The notes below the pieces were generated by a model. It was given only the letters and a program-made list of their open reading frames with translations. It had not been told where the DNA came from and made no database searches. DNA of 64,000 nucleotides from the NCBI GenBank assembly GCA_024123955.1, contig CP099652.1, positions 4,526,001-4,590,000 of the forward strand. The letters are read 5' to 3'. The first letter of the stretch is position 1. The number at the start of each line of letters is the position of its first letter. Below are positions 8,553 to 17,244 of this stretch, one piece after another. Both the position numbers and the translations under genes were made by a program. The DNA is from Oxalobacteraceae bacterium OTU3CINTB1 (GTDB lineage Bacteria; Pseudomonadota; Gammaproteobacteria; Burkholderiales; Burkholderiaceae_D).

Positions 8553-8561
8553 ATTATAGCA
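8553..8561 (-). promoter_or_regulatory. Extended -10 promoter of tRNA-Arg-like copy 1
   Basis: Minus strand reads TGCTATAAT, an extended -10 element starting about ten bases before the tRNA 5' end. The same element precedes copy 2. Confidence 0.65.
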
Positions 8562-8632
8562 GGGCAATCTCAAATCTAAAAGCTCCGGGAACAGAAATGT
8601 TCACACATTATTTCATAGCGCAGAGCCCGTGT

Positions 8633-8655
8633 AGAAATGGTGGACCTGACCCCGG
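8633..8655. repeat. Fragment resembling a REP-like repeat (GACCTGACCCC motif)
   Basis: GGTGGACCTGACCCCGG resembles one arm of the inverted repeat at 56619-56704, which ends GACTTGACCCC. It lies between two tRNA units. The match is short, so this is a weak call. Confidence 0.3.
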
Positions 8656-8665
8656 AGTCGAAAAG

Positions 8666-8695
8666 AAAAAAGGCCTGAAGATCTCTCTTCAGGCC
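8666..8695 (-). terminator. Rho-independent terminator of tRNA-Arg copy 2
   Basis: Hairpin GGCCTGAAG/CTTCAGGCC at 8672-8695 followed on the minus strand by a T-tract (AAAAAA at 8666-8671). Confidence 0.85.
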
Positions 8696-8713
8696 CTTCG
8701 TCTTACGAATTTT

Positions 8714-8790
8714 TGGTGCGGCTGGCAGGAATCGAACCCACGACCCCTTGGTTCGTAGCCAAGTACTCTATCCAGCTGAGCTACAGCCGC
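8714..8790 (-). tRNA. tRNA-Arg (anticodon ACG)
   Basis: 77 nt with encoded CCA; acceptor stem GCGGCTG/CAGCCGC. The anticodon loop CTACGAA between CTTGG and CCAAG gives ACG, the tRNA whose A34 is normally deaminated to inosine by TadA to read CGU, CGC and CGA. The body matches the E. coli tRNA-Arg-ACG core (GTAGCTCAGCTGGATAGAGT). It has its own -10 box and terminator. Confidence 0.97.
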
Positions 8791-8800
8791 GAAAGACAAG

Positions 8801-8809
8801 ATTATAGCA
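8801..8809 (-). promoter_or_regulatory. Extended -10 promoter of tRNA-Arg copy 2
   Basis: Minus strand TGCTATAAT, starting about ten bases before the tRNA 5' end, as for copy 1. Confidence 0.65.
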
Positions 8810-8937
8810 GCGTTTTTCTGATTGGAGAAGCGTTCCTTTTAGGAAATTCCCCTTTTGCCTCATACCAACTATTTATCTTTCCCCGGAACCGGGTCGCAAT
8901 TATGATGAAGGACGATTTTTCATTCATGGAGACGACA

Positions 8938-9399
8938 ATGAAACGCTTATTGCAGACGATAGTGATGATGACGGCCATCGCCGTGGGCAGCGCAGGGGCC
9001 GCCGACACCGAACGCGCCAACGCCAAGGACGCCGTGGCGATGGTGAAGAAAGTTATCGCCGATATGAAGAAGCTGGGCAAGGATAAAGTGATCCAGGAGA
9101 TACAGGCGCAAAGCCCGCAATACCGCGACCGCGATCTCTACGTTTCGGTCGGCACCCTGGATGGCATGAGCCTGGCGAATGGCAATAACGCCAAGATGGC
9201 CGGCAAGAACATCATCGATTTGAAAGACCTGGACGGCAAACTGATCACGCGCGAGCGCATCGAGATCGCTAAAACCAAAGGTTCGGGATGGCAGGACTAT
9301 AAGTGGCCCGATCCGGTGACCAAGGCCGTGCAGAAAAAATCGATGTACGTCGAACGCTATGAAGATATGACCGTCGCCTGCGGCATCTATAAGGACTGA
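8938..9399 (+). CDS. Secreted single-Cache-domain protein
   Basis: 153 residues from the ATG after a GGAGA site. The signal peptide MKRLLQTIVMMTAIAVGSAG is followed by one Cache_2-type small-molecule-binding domain: helix (KDAVAMVKKVIADMKKLGKD), strands DLYVSVGTLDGMSLAN, and the typical ending GSGWQDYKWPDPVTKAVQKK with a final CGIYKD. There is no membrane anchor or output domain, so it is probably a soluble periplasmic binding or sensing protein. Similar stand-alone Cache proteins are common in betaproteobacteria and their ligand is mostly unknown. It sits alone between tRNA genes on the opposite strand. Confidence 0.85.
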   Translation: MKRLLQTIVMMTAIAVGSAGAADTERANAKDAVAMVKKVIADMKKLGKDKVIQEIQAQSPQYRDRDLYVSVGTLDGMSLANGNNAKMAGKNIIDLKDLDGKLITRERIEIAKTKGSGWQDYKWPDPVTKAVQKKSMYVERYEDMTVACGIYKD

Positions 9400-9423
9400 T
9401 CGCGATAATCGTCGCTGCAAAGC

Positions 9424-9453
9424 AAAAGGGCCTGAAGATTTCTCTTCAGGCCC
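9424..9453 (-). terminator. Rho-independent terminator of tRNA-Arg copy 3
   Basis: Hairpin GGGCCTGAAG/CTTCAGGCCC at 9428-9453 and TTTT on the minus strand (9424-9427). Confidence 0.85.
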
Positions 9454-9469
9454 TTTACTTACGAATTTT

Positions 9470-9546
9470 TGGTGCGGCTGGCAGGAATCGAACCCACGAC
9501 CCCTTGGTTCGTAGCCAAGTACTCTATCCAGCTGAGCTACAGCCGC
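9470..9546 (-). tRNA. tRNA-Arg (anticodon ACG)
   Basis: 77 nt with encoded CCA, identical in sequence to the copy at 8714-8790. The anticodon loop CTACGAA gives ACG. Minus strand, with a TATAAT box at 9556-9561 and a terminator at 9424-9453. Confidence 0.97.
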
Positions 9547-9555
9547 GTAGGCAAC

Positions 9556-9561
9556 ATTATA
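9556..9561 (-). promoter_or_regulatory. -10 box of tRNA-Arg copy 3
   Basis: Minus strand TATAAT, ten bases before the tRNA 5' end. A second, stronger-looking promoter lies at 9708-9736. Confidence 0.55.
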
Positions 9562-9707
9562 AAGCATTAATTTCGTTTTGCAAAGTTCGATTTTTTCTAT
9601 CGTTTAGTTGGCTTGGGATGAACATCACCAAATCAACTTCTTTGCGCACAGCCATTTCATACCCCGTTGCACCTCTTCCAACCGGCATGCCGTTCGAAAG
9701 AAGCAGC

Positions 9708-9736
9708 ATTATAGGGACACTTTCCCGACTTGTCTA
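9708..9736 (-). promoter_or_regulatory. Sigma-70-type promoter reading toward tRNA-Arg copy 3
   Basis: On the minus strand TAGACA and TATAAT are separated by exactly 17 bases. It overlaps the stop codon of the small gene at 9734-9964 and points into a 160-bp stretch without a gene that ends at tRNA copy 3. It could drive that tRNA or a short untranslated RNA. Confidence 0.55.
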
Positions 9737-9964
9737 GCCCACGCCGAATTCGGCCGCCGCCTTGGCCGACCACAACGCTTCGTTGTAGGAAGGATACGGT
9801 ATGCCATAGCAATCGACCTGCCCGTCCTCCCCGATAAACTTCACCCACCAGCCCGCATCGTCGGAAATGATGCCGATATCGCCAGCCTTGCAGTGACTGG
9901 CAAGATGCTCGTTTTGCTCGAGTACAACAATATTTACTTTGCGGTGACGGACGACGGTAACCAT
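9734..9964 (-). CDS. Small conserved-looking protein of unknown function
   Basis: 76 residues from the ATG preceded by GGGAGG. Sequence starts MVTVVRHRKVNIVVLEQNEH and contains GDIGIISDDAGWWVKFIGED, a beta-strand-rich acidic cytosolic protein without a signal peptide. Trp/Gly pattern and length suggest a small folded domain; the family is not recognised. The upstream small ORF overlaps its start by 31 bp. Confidence 0.65.
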   Translation of the reverse strand: MVTVVRHRKVNIVVLEQNEHLASHCKAGDIGIISDDAGWWVKFIGEDGQVDCYGIPYPSYNEALWSAKAAAEFGVG

Positions 9965-10143
9965 GGCACACCTCCCTGTTTGCGGCCTCGGCCGCTCTGT
10001 ACATAGTGCAGCAGTGTATCCCAAGCACCCCGCTCGACGCACTGCAACATAGACAAAAAATCCACCTTTTTCAGCTTATTCACCGCTGTGATCTCGATCA
10101 TCATCAATAAAAATTTGCATTTGATGGCGCATTGCAGCATCAT
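9934..10143 (-). CDS. Possible small protein, overlapping the next gene
   Basis: 69 residues beginning MMLQCAIKCKFLLMMIEITA. The reason to list it is a strong GAGGAG ribosome site 8 bases before the ATG. The N-terminal part is hydrophobic with two Cys; the tail is basic. It overlaps the 76-residue gene downstream by 31 bp in another frame. The family is not recognised and codon use is not convincing, so it may be a leader for the downstream gene. Confidence 0.3.
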   Translation of the reverse strand: MMLQCAIKCKFLLMMIEITAVNKLKKVDFLSMLQCVERGAWDTLLHYVQSGRGRKQGGVPWLPSSVTAK

Positions 10144-10182
10144 TGACTTGTCTCCTCTATTCTCCTCCAAGGAAATAGATTT

Positions 10183-10211
10183 AGCCCGCTCCTGTAGCGG
10201 GCTTTTTTTTT
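10183..10211 (+). terminator. Rho-independent terminator on the plus strand with no upstream plus-strand gene
   Basis: Stem AGCCCGCT/AGCGGGCT with a 5-base loop, followed by eight T (10203-10210). In the minus direction no T-tract follows. The nearest upstream genes are on the minus strand, so it may end a short plus-strand RNA between about 9970 and 10200. Confidence 0.7.
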
Positions 10212-10253
10212 ACCGTGTACGATTCGATCAGCTTTGCCTTTTCATAAGAACAG

Positions 10254-11114
10254 ATGACAGATCATAAACAGGCCGTCCACAGCATGAATCGAACCGACAC
10301 GTCTCCCTCCCCCGACTGGTCCCGCACCGCCCTGGGCGCACGCGACGGCTGGCCGCCCTGCCTGCGCTTGACGGTCGATATCCTGCTCAATTCGCCGCTG
10401 CCGATGGTGCTGATGTGGGGCCGCGAGCAAGTCATGGTCTACAACGACGCCTACGCCTCGCTGATCGGGCTGGCCAGCCTGCGCGCGCCCGGCGCCAACG
10501 TGCCGTCGATGCAGCCGGCCGCGTGGAGCTGGAACAGCGCCGCCATCCGCCAGGCCTGGGACGGCCACAGCGCCAGCTACCTGGGCAACAACCTGCCGGT
10601 GTGGCGCAACGGCGGCGTCGCCCAGCTGCCGCTGGACCTGTACTACACCCCGATCCGCGACGACAGCGACAACGTGGCCGGCATCCTGTGCGCGCTGTCG
10701 CCGTCGCAGGCGATCCAGGCGGCGCCCGCCGTTGCCGACAGCCGCCCCCTGCGCCTGCTGGTGGTCGAGGACAACGCCGACGCCCGCTACCTGGTGTGCG
10801 AGACCTTGCGCGCGCTCGGCCACGAGGTGCACCCGGCCGCCTCCGGCGAGGAGGCGCTGCCGGAATTGTCGCGCCAACCGTTCGACATCCTGTTCACCGA
10901 CGTCAGCCTGCCCGGCATGTCCGGCGTCGACCTGGCGCGCCGCGCGCTGCAAGAGCGGCCCGGACTCGAGCTGATGTTCGCATCCGGCTACGGCGACGAA
11001 CTGACGCGCCACCTGGAGTTTCCGGCAAGATCGTTGCAAAAACCATACGACATCGAACAACTGCAGAGCGCACTCGACCAAATCGCCCGGCGCCTGCGCG
11101 GAACGGCGCCGTGA
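10254..11114 (+). CDS. PAS-like sensor domain fused to a receiver domain, no kinase core
   Basis: 286 residues. Residues about 20-160 form a PAS-type domain (DWSRTALGARDGWPPCLRLT, later VYNDAYASLIGLA and LDLYYTPIRDDSDNVAG). Residues about 165-280 are a receiver with acidic pair VVEDN, phospho-acceptor Asp in ILFTDVSLPGMSG and Lys in LQKPYD. No HisKA or ATPase domain lies between. Its N-terminus and receiver resemble the two ends of the large hybrid kinase at 52323-55508, so it may be an internally deleted hybrid kinase or a sensory phosphate sink. First gene of a signalling group. Confidence 0.85.
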   Translation: MTDHKQAVHSMNRTDTSPSPDWSRTALGARDGWPPCLRLTVDILLNSPLPMVLMWGREQVMVYNDAYASLIGLASLRAPGANVPSMQPAAWSWNSAAIRQAWDGHSASYLGNNLPVWRNGGVAQLPLDLYYTPIRDDSDNVAGILCALSPSQAIQAAPAVADSRPLRLLVVEDNADARYLVCETLRALGHEVHPAASGEEALPELSRQPFDILFTDVSLPGMSGVDLARRALQERPGLELMFASGYGDELTRHLEFPARSLQKPYDIEQLQSALDQIARRLRGTAP

Positions 11115-11278
11115 TAGCGCTACAACGACCAACAGGCCGCAGGCGATAGCGTCAACCGTGCGGTGCCGGCGTTAGCAAAGCGTTACAATGAAGACACCGT
11201 AAACCGTCAAGCGTTAGCCTGGCGACCCTGCGGCCGCCACCCTGGCGGCACAGGTCCCGCGGCAGCCTGAAGCGACAC

Positions 11279-13477
11279 ATGATTCTTCCCAACGAGCCCA
11301 ACGACGTCCTACCCTCCGCCCCCCTGGCGGATGACGCCATGCTCACCACCGCGCAAAGCGCCCATGAGGAGTTGCTGAGCGCGCGCGAGGCGCTGCGCCA
11401 GAGCCAGCTCGAATTGCGCGCGCTGGCCAATTCCATGCCGCAGCTGGCATGGATCGCCGAGCAGGACGGCACCATGATCTGGTACAACCAGCGCTGGTAC
11501 GATTACACCGGCACCACGCCCGAGCAGATGGCCGCCGGCGCCTGGCGCGACGTCTACGCCCCCGAGTGCCTCGACGCGATGGTCGACCTGTGGGAGCAAT
11601 GCCGCGCCAGCGGCGCGCCGTTCGAGCTGGAAGTGCCGATCCGCAGCGCCGACGGCGAGTTCCGCTGGTTCCTTACGCGCGCCAACCCGGTTCGCGGCGG
11701 CAATGGCCTGATTCTGCGCTGGTTCGGCACCTGCACCGACGTCGACCAGGTCAAGCGGGCGCAGGAGGCCCTGCGCGATGAAACCGCCGTGCTCGAACTG
11801 GTCAACCGCACCGGCACCGCGCTGGCCTCCACCCGCGACTTGCATCCATTGCTGCAGGAACTGACCGACGCCGCCACCAGCATCAGCGGCGCGCGCTTCG
11901 GCGCCTTCTTCCACCAGGGCATCGACGGCGACGGCGCGGCGGCGCTGCTGCACACGCTGTCGAGCGGCGCGCCGGCCGGCTTCGCCGGCTTCGCCGAGCC
12001 GCGCGCGGCCGCCCTGCTCGGCCCGAACATGGGCGGCAAGGGCCCGGTGCGCGTCGACGACCTGCAAGCCGAGGCGCGCCAGGCGGTGCCCGGCCAGCCG
12101 CCGGTGCGCAGCTATCTTGCCGTGCCGGTGGCGCTGAGCTCGGGCGCGGTGATCGGCTGGCTGTGCTTCGGCCACCCGGAACCGGACATGTTTTCCGAGC
12201 GCACCGAGCGCATCATCGGCGGCGTCGCCGCCCAGGCCGCCATCGCGATCGACAATGCCCGCCTCTACCAGGCCACCCAGCAGGCGGCCGAGGAGCGCAA
12301 GGTGCTGCTCGACAGCGAACGCCAGGCGCGCGCCGAGGCCGAACGCACCAGCCAGATGAAGGATGAATTCCTCGCCACGCTGTCGCACGAGCTGCGCACG
12401 CCGCTGACGGCCATCCTGGGCTGGGCCCAGGTGCTGCGGCGGGGCAGCCGCGACCAGGCGGACCTGCACCGCGGCCTGCAGACCATCGAGCGCAATGCCC
12501 GCGCGCAGGCGCAGCTGATCGAGGATTTGCTCGACATGAGCAGCATCGCCTCCGGCAAGGTACAGCTGGAAATGCTGTCGCTGTCGCCGTCGGCCATTGC
12601 CGCCGCCGCCATCGAGACGGTGCGCCCGGCCGCCCAGGCCAAGCACATCCACCTGCACACCGAGTTCGAGGCGCTGGCCGGCATGGTCGCCGGCGACGCC
12701 AACCGTTTGCAGCAAATCATCTGGAACCTGCTGACCAACGCCATCAAGTTCACCCCGCACGGCGGCACGGTGACGGTCGGCGTGCGCCGCGAAGGCGACC
12801 AGGTCGCCATTTTCGTGCGCGACACCGGCATCGGCATCGCCCCGGGCTTCATCGCCCATGTGTTCGAGCGCTTCCGCCAGGCCGACGCCACCACCACCCG
12901 CCAGCATGGCGGACTGGGACTGGGTTTATCGATCGTCAAGCATCTGGTCGAGCAGCACGGCGGCACCGTCAGCGCCGAGAGCGGCGGCGAAGGCCTGGGC
13001 GCCTGTTTCACGGTGCGCCTGCCGCGCCGCACCGGCAAAAACGAGGCGTCGGGCGCCGACGGCGTGCGTTCTGCTGCAACGCATGATTTATCCGGCTTGC
13101 AAGTGTTGGTTGTTGACGACGAAGACGACGCCCGGGAGTTGATCAAACGCATACTTAATGACTGCAATGCCGACGTGCTGACCGCCGCCACCGCCACCGA
13201 AGCGCTCAGTTTGCTTCAGCACGCGCGGCCCGATTTGATGGTCAGCGACCTCGGCATGCCGGAGGTCGACGGCTACGGCCTGCTCGACCGCATCCGCGCG
13301 CTAGGCCCGGCGCACGGCGGCAATCTGCCGGCCATTGCGCTGACCGCGTTCGCGCGTTCGGAGGACCGGGTGCGCGCCCTGTCGAGCGGTTTCATGGCCC
13401 ACATCTCCAAGCCCGTCGAGCCGAGCGAGCTCATCTCGAAAGTGGCCGCCATGGGCGCCGCGCACCGCCACGCGTGA
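11279..13477 (+). CDS. Cytosolic hybrid histidine kinase, PAS-GAF-HisKA-HATPase-REC
   Basis: 732 residues, no membrane segment. Domains: PAS with PAC (about 45-165, ELRALANSMPQLAWIAEQDG), GAF (about 175-340, RSYLAVPVALSSGAVIGWL), HisKA with phospho-His in FLATLSHELRTPLTAILGW, HATPase (NLLTNAIKFTPHGG, DTGIGIAP, GGLGLGLSIV) and C-terminal receiver (VLVVDDEDD, Asp in MVSDLGMPEVDGYG, Lys in HISKPV). A typical soluble sensor with unknown ligand. Phosphate may pass to neighbouring receivers such as the REC-GGDEF protein. 164 bp separate it from the PAS-REC gene. Confidence 0.95.
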   Translation: MILPNEPNDVLPSAPLADDAMLTTAQSAHEELLSAREALRQSQLELRALANSMPQLAWIAEQDGTMIWYNQRWYDYTGTTPEQMAAGAWRDVYAPECLDAMVDLWEQCRASGAPFELEVPIRSADGEFRWFLTRANPVRGGNGLILRWFGTCTDVDQVKRAQEALRDETAVLELVNRTGTALASTRDLHPLLQELTDAATSISGARFGAFFHQGIDGDGAAALLHTLSSGAPAGFAGFAEPRAAALLGPNMGGKGPVRVDDLQAEARQAVPGQPPVRSYLAVPVALSSGAVIGWLCFGHPEPDMFSERTERIIGGVAAQAAIAIDNARLYQATQQAAEERKVLLDSERQARAEAERTSQMKDEFLATLSHELRTPLTAILGWAQVLRRGSRDQADLHRGLQTIERNARAQAQLIEDLLDMSSIASGKVQLEMLSLSPSAIAAAAIETVRPAAQAKHIHLHTEFEALAGMVAGDANRLQQIIWNLLTNAIKFTPHGGTVTVGVRREGDQVAIFVRDTGIGIAPGFIAHVFERFRQADATTTRQHGGLGLGLSIVKHLVEQHGGTVSAESGGEGLGACFTVRLPRRTGKNEASGADGVRSAATHDLSGLQVLVVDDEDDARELIKRILNDCNADVLTAATATEALSLLQHARPDLMVSDLGMPEVDGYGLLDRIRALGPAHGGNLPAIALTAFARSEDRVRALSSGFMAHISKPVEPSELISKVAAMGAAHRHA

Positions 13478-13768
13478 TATCCTCTGGTCAAGACAGGAGC
13501 GCAGCCGATGGCAAGCAATACACGAAAGTAAGCATTATTTCCACACGGTACATATTCCCTCCTACTTTGAGACGCGGCACTGTCCTACAAGCAATCCGCA
13601 GAAGGCTTGTTACACTACAAAAATTCGCCGGATAGGGTTACAATTATTTCCGTACAGCAATAAGTTACAGATGTGTGCGCCGCAGCACGGCGGTTTGCTA
13701 TATTATCGATTTATTATGGGCGTTTTCCCGGCCATCCCGGCCGTTTTAAGAGACAGACAGAGACAAAT

Positions 13769-14746
13769 ATGCCGAGCCGAGACGAAATTCTGCACGCCAA
13801 GATCCTGGTGGTGGATGACAGTGCCGACAACGTCGACCTGATGCTGGAGATCCTGCGCGAAGCCGGTTATACCAATGTCGCGTCGACGATGCTGCCAGAA
13901 CAGGTGTGCCCGATGCACCGACAGCAATGCTACGACTTGATTTTGCTCGATCTGCAAATGCCGGGGCTCAATGGTTTCCAGGTCATGAAGGGCTTGAAGG
14001 AAATCGAACAAGGCGGCTACCTGCCGGTGCTGGCCCTGACCGCCCAGCCGAGTTTCAAGATCGCCGCGCTGGAAGCGGGCGCGCGCGACTTCATCAGCAA
14101 ACCGTTCGACCTGCTCGAGGTGCACAAGCGCATCCACAACATGCTCGAAGTGCGCCTGCTGTACAAGGAACTGGCGCAATATAGCCGCCAGCAGCAGGAA
14201 CTGGCGCTGCACGATCCGCTGACCGGGCTGCCGAACCGCCGCCTGCTCGAGGACCGCATCGCCACCGTGCTGCAGCACGCCACGCGCCAGCAGAACAAGG
14301 CCGCCGTCATGTATCTGGACCTGGACGGCTTCAAGGCCATCAACGACACCCACGGCCACGCCACCGGCGACGACATCCTGAAAATGGTGGCGCAGCGCCT
14401 GGTCGGTTGCGCCCGCAAGGAAGACACCGTGGCCCGCGTCGGCGGCGACGAATTCGTCATCGTCATGGGCAACATCGCCCACCTGGGCGACACCCAGGAG
14501 CCTGCCAGCAAGCTGATCGAGGCGGTCTCCGAGCCCTACCTCATCAACGGCCTGACCCTGCAGCTGTCGACCAGCATCGGCATCGGCATCTTCCCGGACG
14601 ACGCCGACGCGGTCGCCTCGGTGATCGCGATGGCCGACGCCGCGCTGTACGAGGCCAAGCGCTCCGGCAAGAACCGCAGCTGCACCGCGCAAACCTTGCG
14701 CAACCAGCCGACACGGCAACACGTCAGATCGCCGGCGCCGGCCTGA
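13769..14746 (+). CDS. Response regulator diguanylate cyclase, REC-GGDEF
   Basis: 325 residues from MPSRDEILHAKILVVDDSAD. Receiver 1-125 with phospho-acceptor D61 (LILLDLQMPGLNGF) and Lys in ISKPFD. GGDEF domain about 145-305 with an intact active site (RVGGDEFV, 225-229) and an upstream RKED (216-219) at the right spacing for a product-inhibition I-site. It should make cyclic di-GMP when phosphorylated (PleD/WspR-like logic). It is the only clear output protein in the 10-18 kb signalling group. A hairpin follows at 14767. Confidence 0.95.
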   Translation: MPSRDEILHAKILVVDDSADNVDLMLEILREAGYTNVASTMLPEQVCPMHRQQCYDLILLDLQMPGLNGFQVMKGLKEIEQGGYLPVLALTAQPSFKIAALEAGARDFISKPFDLLEVHKRIHNMLEVRLLYKELAQYSRQQQELALHDPLTGLPNRRLLEDRIATVLQHATRQQNKAAVMYLDLDGFKAINDTHGHATGDDILKMVAQRLVGCARKEDTVARVGGDEFVIVMGNIAHLGDTQEPASKLIEAVSEPYLINGLTLQLSTSIGIGIFPDDADAVASVIAMADAALYEAKRSGKNRSCTAQTLRNQPTRQHVRSPAPA

Positions 14747-14766
14747 AAGCCACGCGGTAAAAAAAA

Positions 14767-14787
14767 GGGCGGGTGATATACCCGCCC
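14767..14787. terminator. Bidirectional rho-independent terminator between convergent genes
   Basis: GGGCGGGTGATATACCCGCCC hairpin. A long A-run to its left (14757-14766) gives a strong T-tract for the minus-strand gene at 14830; TTCTTCT to its right gives a weaker one for the GGDEF gene. Confidence 0.8.
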
Positions 14788-14829
14788 TTCTTCTATTGCA
14801 CGGGACAAACCCGTGCTGATTCTGCGCGG

Positions 14830-15267
<438 letters not shown>

Positions 15268-15448
15268 TTACAACTCCACTGTGACAGCCGCGCCACGGCG
15301 GGTCTGTGCGCAATCAAACATTGGCGTGGTGGCGCCACGGGACCGCTTCGATTGCCGGTTGAGGTTTTGACATTCATATAGGCAATTGCTATGATCCGCA
15401 GGTGCTTCTCTGGCTGCGTTCACGCCGCGAAGATTTCGCAGTATCAGC

Positions 15449-17089
15449 ATGAGCAGAGACCCCGTGCCTAAAATAGAAAAACCAAAGATCCTGGTCGTCA
15501 ATGACGACGCGAACAGCCTGTTCGCGCTGACCAGTTTGCTTGCCCAATGGGCCGAGCAGGAATCCTATGAGGTGCTGGCGGCGCGTTCCGGACAGGAAGC
15601 GCTACGCCAGGTGCTGATGCACGACTTCGCCGTCATTCTGCTGGACGTCAACATGCCCGGCATGGACGGCTTCGAGACGGCCGAGGCGATCCACCAGCGC
15701 GCGCGCTCGGCCGACATCCCGATCATCTTCATCACCGCCTTCCTCGCGGACGAGCTCGATCGTTTGAAGGCTTACCAGCGCGGCGCCGTCGATTTCCTGT
15801 TCACGCCGGTGATTCCGCAGATCCTGTACGCCAAGATCGCCGTGTTCGTCGCGCTGGCGGTCAAGAACGAGGAATTGAAAAAGCAGGCGCGCCAGTTGAG
15901 CCAGCGCACCACCGAACTGACCGCCACCAATAAGCGGCTGACGCGCGAGATCGAGGACCGCCAGGTGGCGGAGCGGCAAAACCATGCCAAGGACGAGTTC
16001 CTGGCGATGCTGGGCCACGAGCTGCGCAACCCGCTCAGCGCCATCAGCAGCGCCGCCTCACTGATCGGCCTGCCTGGCGTGTCCACCGACGGCGTGCAGC
16101 GCGCCAAGAAAATCATCCAGCGCCAGAGCCAGCACCTGGGCCGCATCGTCGACGACCTGCTCGACCTGTCGCGCGCCATGTCCGGCAAGATCCTGCTCAA
16201 CCGCGCGCCGCTGGACCTGTCGGCGCTGGTCGCGCACACGCTCGAAACCTTCCGCGCCACCGGCCGCAGCGGCGACTACCAGCTGATCCAGGACCTCGAT
16301 CCCGGCTGGATCGAGGGCGACCCGACCCGCCTCGAGCAAATCGCCAGCAACCTGATCGACAATGCCCTGAAATACACCCCGCCAGGCGGCCGCATCGAGG
16401 TGCGCACCTGGACCGAAAACGACGACGTCGTGCTGAGCGTGCGCGACACCGGCGTCGGCATCTCGGCCGACCTGCTGCCGCACGTGTTCGACGTGTTCGT
16501 CCAGGGCTCCAGCACGCTGGACCGGGCGCAAGGCGGCCTGGGCATCGGCCTGTCGCTGGTGCGCCGCCTGACCGAACTGCACGGCGGCAGCATCGAGGCC
16601 GAAAGCAAGGGTCCGGGCGGCGGCAGCACCTTCACGCTCAGGATGCCGCGCATCGAGCACCAGCTCGAGCCCGCGCCGCCCCCTGCACCCGCCGCGCAAG
16701 ACCGCGAACAGGGCAAGCCGAGCGTGCTGCTGATCGAAGACAACGAGGACGGCCGCGAAATGATGGCCATGATGCTCAGCTGCTATGGCTACGAGGTACA
16801 GTACGCCGAGGACGGCCTGCGCGGGCTGGAGGTGGCGGCGCGCTTCCGGCCGGACCTGGCGCTGGTCGACATCGGCCTGCCCGGCATCGACGGTTACGAG
16901 GTGGCGCGGCGGCTGCGCGCCGACCCGTCCACGCGCGATATCAAGCTGATCGCGCTGACCGGCTACGGCCTGGCCGAGGACCTGCGGCGGGTGCTCGACG
17001 CCGGTTTCGACCGCCATCTGGTCAAGCCGGTCGACATCGATCACCTGATGGAAGTGATCGGCAGCTGCACCGAGCTGCCGGTCAAATAA
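15449..17089 (+). CDS. Hybrid histidine kinase, REC-HisKA-HATPase-REC
   Basis: 546 residues, cytosolic. N-terminal receiver about 10-130 (ILVVNDDANS, Asp in VILLDVNMPGMDGF). The usual receiver Lys appears altered: the equivalent site reads VDFLFTPVIPQ rather than KP, so phosphorylation-dependent switching may be weakened. Coiled linker about 145-180, HisKA with phospho-His in FLAMLGHELRNPLSAISSAA, HATPase (NLIDNALKYTPPGG, DTGVGIS, GGLGIGLSLV), and a C-terminal receiver with canonical residues (LLIEDNEDG, ALVDIGLPGIDG, LVKPVD). Such kinases relay signals from another kinase. Divergent from the helix-hairpin-helix gene. Confidence 0.93.
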   Translation: MSRDPVPKIEKPKILVVNDDANSLFALTSLLAQWAEQESYEVLAARSGQEALRQVLMHDFAVILLDVNMPGMDGFETAEAIHQRARSADIPIIFITAFLADELDRLKAYQRGAVDFLFTPVIPQILYAKIAVFVALAVKNEELKKQARQLSQRTTELTATNKRLTREIEDRQVAERQNHAKDEFLAMLGHELRNPLSAISSAASLIGLPGVSTDGVQRAKKIIQRQSQHLGRIVDDLLDLSRAMSGKILLNRAPLDLSALVAHTLETFRATGRSGDYQLIQDLDPGWIEGDPTRLEQIASNLIDNALKYTPPGGRIEVRTWTENDDVVLSVRDTGVGISADLLPHVFDVFVQGSSTLDRAQGGLGIGLSLVRRLTELHGGSIEAESKGPGGGSTFTLRMPRIEHQLEPAPPPAPAAQDREQGKPSVLLIEDNEDGREMMAMMLSCYGYEVQYAEDGLRGLEVAARFRPDLALVDIGLPGIDGYEVARRLRADPSTRDIKLIALTGYGLAEDLRRVLDAGFDRHLVKPVDIDHLMEVIGSCTELPVK

Positions 17090-17244
17090 GCCATCGATAA
17101 TCGGTGAAAAAGCGCCGTCGCCGGCCGCGCCGCGTGCGCCATGCTTTGCGAAGCTCGGGTATTATCCGAACACGATAAGTCTGCCGGAAAAAAAGCGGTT
17201 ACCCACCGCAACTCCGGTCCGCTAACATCACTTCAGAGAAAACC

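Noticed and set aside
8465..8760. Short plus-strand open frames across the tRNA copies (MVRLAGIEPTTPW type)
   Set aside because: These are translations of the antisense of tRNA genes, a common annotation artefact.
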